Positions 57,465 to 64,000 of a DNA stretch of 64,000 bases are shown here, one piece after another. The stretch comes from an uncultured Collinsella sp. Its GTDB lineage: Bacteria; Actinomycetota; Coriobacteriia; Coriobacteriales; Coriobacteriaceae. The translations under genes and the position numbers were made by a program. The number at the start of each line of letters is the position of its first letter. The stretch's first letter is position 1. The notes below the pieces were generated by a model. That model was not told the DNA's origin. It saw only the letters and a list, made by a program, of their open reading frames with translations, and searched no databases. The DNA lies in assembly GCA_959019945.1 (NCBI GenBank), contig CAUEQD010000001.1, forward strand, positions 1-64,000. Direction: 5' to 3'.

Positions 57465-58886
57465 CTAGGCCATGAGCAGGCCGGTCTCCGCGACGTTCTT
57501 GTACCAGTACGCGCTCGCCTTGGGATAGCGCTTCTGGGTCTCGAAGTCGATGTAGAACAGGCCATAGCGCTTGTTATAGCCGTTGGTCCAGGAGAACTGG
57601 TCCTGCAGCGACCACACAAAGTAGCCGTCGACGTTCACGCCGCCGTCAATTGCCTTGAGGATCCACGCGAGATGCTGACGCATGTAGTCGATACGAGGGG
57701 CGTCGTCGATAAAGCCATCCTCGAAGTCGTCCTTATAGCCCATGCCGTTCTCGGTGATGTAGATCTTCTTGTAGTTGGGGTAATCGTTCTTAATGCGCAG
57801 CAGCAGGTCGTACAGGCCCTCGGGATAGATGATCCAGTCCCAATCGGTGGTGGGAACGCCTTCGCGCACGCACGCCTCGCCCACGCCTTTGAGGAACCAG
57901 CGCGAAGATCCCTTGTCGCCGGTACCATTGTGGTTGATGTCGTTTTCGCCCTCGGCGGCACGCAGGAACTGGCACTTGTAGGTGTTGACGCCCAGGCAAT
58001 TGTTGTAGGGGAGCGCGGCGGTCAGCGCGGCGATGTCTTCGTCGCGGACGTCGAGCTCGCCGCCGGCGATATGGGCCAGCTTGGTCGCAGCCTCCATGGT
58101 ATCGGCTGCATAGTGGCCGCGGAAAGTGGCGTCGAGCACCCAGCGGTTGTTGATGACGTCGGCCATGCGGGCGGCCTCGCAGTCGGCAGCGCTGTTGGGA
58201 TCGAGGGGATACTTGGGCTCCAGATTCTGGACAATGCCGATCTCGCCCTCAAAGCCGCCCTCATGGAAGGCGACGACAGCCTTGGCGTGGGCCACCATCA
58301 TGTTGTGCATGAGCTGGAAGGCCTTGTCCAGGCGGTACTTCTCGCCGTGCGGCCAGTTGCCGACGATAAAGCTGCCCTCGGCGGTTGCGGGAATCTCGTT
58401 AAACGTGAACCAGTGCTTGACCTCGGTGAACTCGGCAAAGCAGAACTTGGCGTACTCGACAAAGGCGTCGATCGTCGTGCGCGTCAGGAAGCCCTCGCCG
58501 CCGTTCTGGTAAAAGGCCTCGGGCGTGTCAAAGTGATCGAGCGTAACATAGGGGATAACGCCAGCTTTGTTGCAGGTGGCGAAAAGCTCGTGATAGAAAG
58601 CGACGCCCTCGGGGTTAATCTCGCCGGTGCCATTGGGGAAGATGCGGCTCCAAGCGATGGAGACACGGATGCCGTTGATGCCGAAGCGCTGGCACAAGTC
58701 GATATCGACCGGATACTTGTTGTAGAAATCGCTTGCGGGGTCGGGGGAGAAGCGACCCTGAGCAGCCAGGAAATCGTCCCAGGGCACTTTGCCCTTGCCG
58801 TGTGTGCGGGTCTCGCCCTCAACCTGGTAAGCAGCGGTGGCGCCGCCAAACACAAAGCCGTCGGGGAACTGCATGGGGTTGGTCAT
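57465..58886 (-). CDS. lacG: 6-phospho-beta-galactosidase (GH1)
   Basis: This 473-residue GH1 enzyme has acid/base E164 in WFTFNEI and nucleophile E379 in YITENGMGYKDD. FNEI in place of FNEP and the ENGMGYKD wording are marks of LacG, which splits lactose 6-phosphate into galactose 6-phosphate and glucose. It is the gene downstream of the EIICB at 58963 on the same strand, with a gap of 76 bases. The ATG follows AAAGGA. Confidence 0.93.
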   Translation of the reverse strand: MTNPMQFPDGFVFGGATAAYQVEGETRTHGKGKVPWDDFLAAQGRFSPDPASDFYNKYPVDIDLCQRFGINGIRVSIAWSRIFPNGTGEINPEGVAFYHELFATCNKAGVIPYVTLDHFDTPEAFYQNGGEGFLTRTTIDAFVEYAKFCFAEFTEVKHWFTFNEIPATAEGSFIVGNWPHGEKYRLDKAFQLMHNMMVAHAKAVVAFHEGGFEGEIGIVQNLEPKYPLDPNSAADCEAARMADVINNRWVLDATFRGHYAADTMEAATKLAHIAGGELDVRDEDIAALTAALPYNNCLGVNTYKCQFLRAAEGENDINHNGTGDKGSSRWFLKGVGEACVREGVPTTDWDWIIYPEGLYDLLLRIKNDYPNYKKIYITENGMGYKDDFEDGFIDDAPRIDYMRQHLAWILKAIDGGVNVDGYFVWSLQDQFSWTNGYNKRYGLFYIDFETQKRYPKASAYWYKNVAETGLLMA

Positions 58887-58962
58887 GAGGCATCCTTTCT
58901 GTGGGATACGAATAAGGAGAGGTGCCCGAACTGGGGGATCCGGGCACCAACAGAGGGAGGAA

Positions 58963-60741
58963 CTAGTCGAGGTTCTCGCGGAGCCACTTGATGGCGCCGG
59001 CGGGGTCGCGGGTAAGGTCGATATATTCCTTGCCGCGCGGGGCGAGCAGCTTAATGCCCAGGCGATCGGTGTCGGCCTTCATGTCGTTGTAGTAGCTACG
59101 AACCTGCGGGGCGAGCACGATGACGTCGTACTGATCCATGATGGCAGTGTGCTGGCCATAGGCGCCTGCGGAGGAAGCGATGTTCTCTCCGGTCTGCGCG
59201 GCACCTTCCTTGATGGCGTTGGCAAGCATGGCAGAGGTGCCGGCGCCGGCGCACAGGACGAGGACCTTCAGGCCGTCGACATCCTTCTTAGCGGATGCGT
59301 CGGCGGCGGGCTCGGACTGATCGGCGACAGGCTCGCTGTCGGCGGCGGCAACGGTCGTCTCGACGGAAGCGGTGGCCTGCTCGACAGCGGGCGCAGAGGC
59401 GTTGGCGGCGATGGAAGCGGCACCATCGGACTCGAGACCCAGCTCGGCGGCGCGCTCGGCCTCCTGGTCGCAGAGCAGCTTATCGTACGCCTTCAAGAAC
59501 GGCAGGTAGATGATGGCGTCCAGCAAGATAATGATCGCGACAAACACCAGAGCGATAAGCTGGAAGTTCGTGGTGATGAAAATGCCGATGGGGGCGGGGG
59601 TGGCCCAAGGCACCACGAAGGAGAAGCCGTTCATGCCCACGTTATCGATAAAGAACTTGGCAACACTTACGTTGACGCAGCCGGCGGCAACAAAGGGGAC
59701 GAGCATGTAGGGGTTAAGGATCATCGGCGCGCCAAAGAGCAGCGGTTCGTTGACGGCGAAGGCAACAGGAACAATCGAGGCCTTACCGACGGCTTTGAGC
59801 TGCTTGGACTTCATAAAGAGAATCAGCAGAAGCGGCACGATGAACGTGGCGCCGGTGCCGCCGAACTCACCCACGAGCGACATGTTGAAGGTGAGGGAAT
59901 GGGCGGGGTGACCACCGGCCAGCAGAACCTGCAGGTTCTCGGCCTGGTTGGCAAGACGGATGGGGTCGATGCCCGGCTGGACAATCGAAGGACCATGGAC
60001 ACCGATGAACCAGAAGAACGCAGTGGCTGCCTGGATAAGGATAAGGCCAGGATAGGTTTCTGCAGCGGTAAAGAGCGGGGAAAGCAGTTTGATAAGCAGC
60101 TCGGAGAACGGAACGCCCATGAGGTTGCGCACGACAACATCGATGATGCCGCAGATGATGACAGCGCCGCCAAAGGGGATGATGTCGCGGAAGTTCTGAG
60201 CGATGGCGCCCGGGACCTCCTTGGGCAGCTTAATGGTCAGATCGCGCGAGACGCAGAACTTATAAACCCAAACGGTAATGAACGCGGCGATATAGGCCGA
60301 GAACAGACCGCGCGTACCCATGCTGGTGCAATCGAAGACAGAAAGCTCGGAGCCGTTGAACTTGGTGGTGAACTGCGTAACAGCGAGCAGCAGCATGCTG
60401 CACTGGGCGGCAACCATGGTGGAGCCGTCGTTGAGCACCTTGCCGGCGGGCATGCGACGGTTCATGGAAGCCGTGAAGTTCTTGGCGGTGGTGCCGGCAA
60501 CCATGATGCCCATGACGCCCATGGTGAAGTTGTACAGCTTGTTGCACCAGTCGATGAGCGGCTGGGGCAGCGTGATGCCAACTACGCCGGGAAGGGTGGC
60601 GATCAGCAGGAAGATCGAAGAGGTAAGGACGATGGGCATGCACCCAAGGAATCCGTCCTTGATGGCCTGGAGGTAGATGTTCCTCGAGATCTTCTCAAAG
60701 AACGGTTGATGCTTTTCGAGCATCTTTACGATGGCGTCCAT
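58963..60741 (-). CDS. lacE: PTS lactose EIICB
   Basis: This 592-residue fusion has an EIIC domain (to about residue 430, with FAVNEPLLFGAP) and a long Ala/Glu/Asp-rich linker of about 75 residues. The C-terminal EIIB domain has its phosphocysteine in VLVLCAGAGTSAMLANA. Its neighbour lacG supports lactose as substrate. The EIIA (lacF) is not adjacent. The ATG follows AAAGGAG. A 24-bp palindrome 100 bases upstream is the likely LacI-family operator. Confidence 0.94.
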   Translation of the reverse strand: MDAIVKMLEKHQPFFEKISRNIYLQAIKDGFLGCMPIVLTSSIFLLIATLPGVVGITLPQPLIDWCNKLYNFTMGVMGIMVAGTTAKNFTASMNRRMPAGKVLNDGSTMVAAQCSMLLLAVTQFTTKFNGSELSVFDCTSMGTRGLFSAYIAAFITVWVYKFCVSRDLTIKLPKEVPGAIAQNFRDIIPFGGAVIICGIIDVVVRNLMGVPFSELLIKLLSPLFTAAETYPGLILIQAATAFFWFIGVHGPSIVQPGIDPIRLANQAENLQVLLAGGHPAHSLTFNMSLVGEFGGTGATFIVPLLLILFMKSKQLKAVGKASIVPVAFAVNEPLLFGAPMILNPYMLVPFVAAGCVNVSVAKFFIDNVGMNGFSFVVPWATPAPIGIFITTNFQLIALVFVAIIILLDAIIYLPFLKAYDKLLCDQEAERAAELGLESDGAASIAANASAPAVEQATASVETTVAAADSEPVADQSEPAADASAKKDVDGLKVLVLCAGAGTSAMLANAIKEGAAQTGENIASSAGAYGQHTAIMDQYDVIVLAPQVRSYYNDMKADTDRLGIKLLAPRGKEYIDLTRDPAGAIKWLRENLD

Positions 60742-60842
60742 AGAGCTCCTTTGCTACTTGATGCGCGATGCATGTGGATGGAACTGGTCGTCGATGGATG
60801 GTCAGGACTGCCCGGAAACCTTCCTGCTTAAGGAAGGCATTG

Positions 60843-60866
60843 CGAAATGACAACGTTGTCATTTCG
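60843..60866. promoter_or_regulatory. 24-bp perfect palindrome, probable operator of the LacI-family protein
   Basis: The core AAATGACAACGTTGTCATTT, extended by CG on each side, is fully self-complementary. A further half-site TGACAACGT follows at 60871. It lies between divergent lacE and the LacI-type gene and has the central CG of LacI-family operators. Confidence 0.75.
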
Positions 60867-60911
60867 TTAATGACAACGTAAGACATTTTTCGAAGAGCAA
60901 CAAGGATTTAC

Positions 60912-60943
60912 GGGTGAGCGGTCGATATTGTCCGGTAAACGGT
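60912..60943. promoter_or_regulatory. GGGTGAGCGGT / CGGTAAACGGT pair
   Basis: The two boxes at 60912-60922 and 60933-60943 lie in the same direction, 21 bases start to start, the same as the pair at 38460-38491. Confidence 0.55.
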
Positions 60944-61016
60944 TGATTTGTTAGTCGGGCAGGTAGTGTATGCTAGAACGCAAAAAACAAGCGATGCAAA
61001 ACCGACTGGAGAAGCA

Positions 61017-62027
61017 GTGGCAACGATGGACAAGAAAAATGTCTCAATGAATGATGTGGCAGTTGCCGCGGGTGTTTCTCTCAAGACGGTTTCGCGTGTG
61101 ATCAACGAGCCCGGTAGCGTGCGAGAGTCGACACGCGATAAGGTCCATTCCGCAATGGAAGCGCTCGGGTTTCGAACCAACTTTGCCGCGCGTTCGCTCA
61201 AGTTGGGCCGTTACGGGTGCATCGGCGTGGTGCTGTTCCACTTGTCGGGCGGTGCCGTGGACATGATTGACGGTATCGCAGATGCCGCCGAAGAGCGCGG
61301 CTTTGCGCTCACGATGATTAAGAAGTGCGCAGCGGAGAAGATGACCCTTGCCGATGCGGCGCGCAGGATGTCGCGGCTGCCTGTTGATGGCATGATCTTC
61401 AACCTGCGTCAGATGGTTGATGACTTTGATACCTTTGAGGCACCGAAAGACCTCAAGACGGTGATTATCACACCGATGGAGCATCCTACCTGCTCCACCG
61501 TCAGTGACGACCAAGAGGGCGGCGCGCGCATGGCGTGCGAGTACTTCTTGAATCGCGGGCACAAGAACGTGTACTTCGTCTCTGGTAAGAAAGAGTCACT
61601 GTCGAGCCAGTGCCGTATGAAAGGTTGGCGTGCGGCACTCGAGGCGCGTGGCATTGAGCCGCCCGAGCCTCTGCAAGGCGATTGGAATGCGGATAGTGGC
61701 TATGCCGCGGGCCTTGTGCTTGCCGATAAGCCCGATTGCACGGCGGTCCTCGCTGCTAACGACTGCATGGCAAACGGCGTGATGATGGCTCTACGTGACA
61801 AAGGGCTCAGTGTGCCCAATGATGTGTCCGTGATCGGCTTCGACGATGAGCTCTATAAGACGATTCCCAACTCGATTCTGACGTCGGTAAAGTTTCGCCA
61901 CCGCGAGCTGGGCGTCCGTGCGCTTAACGAGGTCGTCGCAGGTCTGGAGGCCCCGAGCTCCAGAAGCCGTACGCTCGTCTCGGGTGTGCTGGTCGAGCGT
62001 TCCAGCGTGAAAGACCTGCGGGCGTAG
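61017..62027 (+). CDS. LacI-family regulator of the lactose genes
   Basis: This 336-residue repressor has the LacI helix-turn-helix MNDVAVAAGVSLKTVSRVINEPGSV. A periplasmic-binding-protein-like core follows, with SVIGFDDELYKTIPNSILTSV. The GTG at 61017 lies five bases after GGAG. The ATG at 61026 is an alternative that loses three residues. It is divergent from lacE, with a perfect palindrome between them. Confidence 0.92.
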   Translation: MATMDKKNVSMNDVAVAAGVSLKTVSRVINEPGSVRESTRDKVHSAMEALGFRTNFAARSLKLGRYGCIGVVLFHLSGGAVDMIDGIADAAEERGFALTMIKKCAAEKMTLADAARRMSRLPVDGMIFNLRQMVDDFDTFEAPKDLKTVIITPMEHPTCSTVSDDQEGGARMACEYFLNRGHKNVYFVSGKKESLSSQCRMKGWRAALEARGIEPPEPLQGDWNADSGYAAGLVLADKPDCTAVLAANDCMANGVMMALRDKGLSVPNDVSVIGFDDELYKTIPNSILTSVKFRHRELGVRALNEVVAGLEAPSSRSRTLVSGVLVERSSVKDLRA

Positions 62028-62044
62028 ACGTGCTCGGCCTGTTT

Positions 62045-62260
62045 GTCTCAATCTGTAACAGCTAGGACCCAAAAACTCGGCTAGATGTTACGGATCGAGA
62101 TTTTTGGCCCGGCTTATTCCGTTTGTCTCGATCTATAACAACTAGACGGTCAAAAGTGGTCTACATGTTACAGATTGAGATTTTCGGCTTGGCCTGTGCG
62201 TTCATCTCGATCTGTAACAGCTAGGACCGAAAAACTCGGCTAGATGTTACAGATTGAGAT
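62045..62260. repeat. Array 3 of the 57-bp palindrome (three units)
   Basis: Units lie at 62045-62101, 62125-62181 and 62204-62260, each exactly 57 bp with periods of 80 and 79 bp. The first spacer nearly equals the first spacer of array 1 (CCCGGCYTATTCCGTTT shared). It starts 18 bases after the LacI-type gene and faces the 3' end of the EIICB gene. It makes up most of the gap 62028-62359. Confidence 0.92.
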
Positions 62261-62282
62261 GAACAGGAGGACGGGTGCGGTC

Positions 62283-62325
62283 TAAACAAAATGGCCCGCG
62301 CATCACACATCGATGCACGGGCCAT
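62283..62325 (-). terminator. Terminator of the EIICB gene at 62360
   Basis: On the minus strand ATGGCCCGTGCAT pairs with ATGCGCGGGCCAT around nine bases (one G-T pair), followed by TTTGTTT. Confidence 0.85.
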
Positions 62326-62359
62326 TTATTGTCTGCAAGCGGCAGGTGGTGTCAGCGTC

Positions 62360-64000
62360 TTATGCCTCGAGGTTTTCCTCGATCCAGGCGACGGCACCCT
62401 TGGGATCCTTAGTGAGGTCGATGTACTGTTTGCCCTTGGGCGACAGCAGCGTGATGCCCAGGCGGTCGGTGTCGGCCTTCATCTCGTTGTAATAGGTGCG
62501 AACCTGCGGAGCCAGGACGATGACGTTGTACTGGTCCATGATGGCGTAGTGGCTGCCGTAGGCACCGGCGTTGGCGGTAATGTCGATGCCCAGCTCGTCG
62601 GCGCCTTCCTTAAGCGCGTTGGCGAGCAGTGCAGAGGTGCCGGCGCCAGCGCACAGAACCAGAACCCTCAGATCCTTGCCCTTAAGGGCGGACGGAGCTG
62701 CGGAGGCCTCAGTGGCAGAAGCGGTCTCGACAACAGGAGCCTCAACGGCGGGGGCGGCAGCGGTCTTGACGGCCTTGGTCTCCTCGGCCTCTTCTTCGGC
62801 CAGGGTCTCGGCCTCCTGCTTGCACAGGACGTTGTCGTAGGCCTTGCAGAACGGGTAGTAGATCAAGAAGTCAACGACCAGCAGGACGACAACCAAGACC
62901 AGAGAGATCGGCTGGAAGTTGGTGTCGATGAAGGTGCCGATCGGTCCGGGGAGTGCCCACGGCATGGCATAGATAAAGCCGTTCATGCCCAAAAAGTCGA
63001 TGAAGAACTTACCAATGAGGACGTTGGCCACGGGGGTAAACAGGAACGGGATCAGGAAGTACGGGTTGAGGATGATGGGCGCGGCGAACAGCAGCGGCTC
63101 GTTGACGGCGAACATCACGGGCACGACAGAGGCTTTGCCGACGGCCTTGAGCTGCTTGGAGCGCATAAAGAGCAGGAAGATGATCGGGACAATGAACGTG
63201 GCGCCGGTGCCGCCGAGTTCGCCGATGTAGTTACCGAAGTTTTCGGTCAGGGCGAGGGCGGGGTGACCGCCGGCCTGCAGCGTGGCGAGGTTGGTGGTGA
63301 TGTTGCCAAACAGCGCGGCGTTGAGGGCAGGCTTAACGACCGAGGGGCCGTGGATGCCCATGAACCAGAACAGCGGGATCATGAACCAGATGAGGGCGAG
63401 GCCGGCGTAGGAATCGGCAGCGGCGAACAGCGGGCTCACCAGCGTGGAGATGACGTTGGCAAACGGGACGGCCAAGCAGGTGCGGCAGATAACGTCGATG
63501 ACGGCGACAAACAGGATGGAGAAGCTGAAGGCGAAGATGTCGCGGAAGTTCTGGGCGATGGCGCCGGGGACTTCTTTGGGCAGCTTGATGGTGATGTCTC
63601 GCTTAATGCAGAAGGCATAGATGTTGACCGTGGCAAATGCGGCGACAAAGGAGCTCAGCAGGCCCTTGGTGCCCATGTTGTCGGTAAAGAACACCGAGAC
63701 ATCGGCGCCGTCGATCTTGGCACTCGTCTGGGTAACGGCCAAGATGAGCATAGCGCACATGGCGGCGACCATGGTGCTCGTGGCGTTGATAGCCTTGCCG
63801 GCAGGCATGCGGCGGTTCTTGGAGCCGGTCAGCGCGCTTGCGGTGGTGCCGGCGACCATGATGCCCACGACGCCCATCGTGAAGTTGTAAACCTTGTTGC
63901 AGAAGTTCACGACGTCGACGTTCCACCAGTCGGGCAGCGTAAAGCCGCCGACCGTGGCGACAACGCCCGGCAGGGTCGAAATAAGCAGGAAGACAGAAGA
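62360..64000 (-). CDS. PTS EIICB, lactose/cellobiose family (N-terminus beyond the window)
   Basis: The frame stays open to the last base of the window (SSVFLLISTLPGVVATVGGF), so the first 40-45 residues are missing. A GTG at 63910 is internal. The visible 546 residues include the EIIC domain (FAVNEPLLFAAP) and an Ala/Glu/Val-rich linker. The EIIB domain has its phosphocysteine in VLVLCAGAGTSALLANA. It is closely similar to LacE at 58963, and the two may differ in substrate or in regulation. Confidence 0.92.
   Translation of the reverse strand, partial: SSVFLLISTLPGVVATVGGFTLPDWWNVDVVNFCNKVYNFTMGVVGIMVAGTTASALTGSKNRRMPAGKAINATSTMVAAMCAMLILAVTQTSAKIDGADVSVFFTDNMGTKGLLSSFVAAFATVNIYAFCIKRDITIKLPKEVPGAIAQNFRDIFAFSFSILFVAVIDVICRTCLAVPFANVISTLVSPLFAAADSYAGLALIWFMIPLFWFMGIHGPSVVKPALNAALFGNITTNLATLQAGGHPALALTENFGNYIGELGGTGATFIVPIIFLLFMRSKQLKAVGKASVVPVMFAVNEPLLFAAPIILNPYFLIPFLFTPVANVLIGKFFIDFLGMNGFIYAMPWALPGPIGTFIDTNFQPISLVLVVVLLVVDFLIYYPFCKAYDNVLCKQEAETLAEEEAEETKAVKTAAAPAVEAPVVETASATEASAAPSALKGKDLRVLVLCAGAGTSALLANALKEGADELGIDITANAGAYGSHYAIMDQYNVIVLAPQVRTYYNEMKADTDRLGITLLSPKGKQYIDLTKDPKGAVAWIEENLEA

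Noticed and set aside
57336..60831. Two long plus-strand open frames opposite lacG and lacE
   Set aside because: Both are shadows of GH1 and EIICB genes with intact catalytic residues on the minus strand.
52194..62260. The 57-bp arrays as CRISPR arrays
   Set aside because: The repeats are long palindromes with variable centres, the spacers are shared between arrays, and no cas genes are present.

Overview
The window looks like the chromosome of a gut actinobacterium of the class Coriobacteriia, most likely Collinsella or a close relative. This rests on the high GC content, the dense set of PTS sugar loci, the GC-rich codon use and GTG/TTG starts, and the style of the TatB, RicT and topoisomerase proteins. 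I could not run a database search, so the genus is an inference.

Layout. Positions 1-860 hold an IS200-type insertion element. Positions 861-5033 hold a D-2-hydroxyacid dehydrogenase and a PcrA/UvrD helicase. Positions 5475-12364 form a seven-gene sugar locus: mannose-6-phosphate isomerase, GntR regulator, GH1 phospho-glycosidase, lactose/cellobiose-type EIIC, EIIB and EIIA, and a ROK kinase. This gene set matches the Bacillus gmu (glucomannan) operon. Positions 12497-38063 are mostly housekeeping: PPase, NhaA, an aminotransferase, a STAS protein, TatBC, HypAB, an archaeal-looking topoisomerase I, Tmk-HolB-RicT, ComF, a nuclease-like orphan, a probable structured RNA, a lipoprotein, HPF, DegV, a reductase with a His/Cys-rich tail, an isocitrate-dehydrogenase-type enzyme and a membrane-anchored chaperone-like protein.

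Positions 38695-48750 form an amino-sugar (GalNAc/GlcNAc) locus: mannose-family EIIA, a YajC-like protein, EIIB, EIIC, EIID, a GntR regulator, AgaS, NagA, a flavodoxin, an epimerase, a PfkB-type sugar-phosphate kinase and a YhcH protein. A shared TGGTTACTACCAG site lies before the PTS and before agaS. Positions 48960-51104 hold tRNA-Thr(CGT), an orphan EIIB lacking its active-site histidine, and GalM. Positions 51310-64000 hold a DeoR regulator, a GntR/TIM-barrel pair, three lactose-type EIICB permeases (the last cut by the window edge), LacG and a LacI regulator.

The most striking unexplained signal is in the intergenic DNA. Three arrays of an exactly 57-bp imperfect palindrome recur with an 80-bp period (10 units), each between convergent genes. 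Several further families of dispersed palindromic elements are present, one with compensatory arm changes. An 11-bp motif CGGTRARCGGT occurs in pairs upstream of three PTS loci. Two gene 3'-end fragments (deoR, nagA) show recent rearrangement of the sugar loci.
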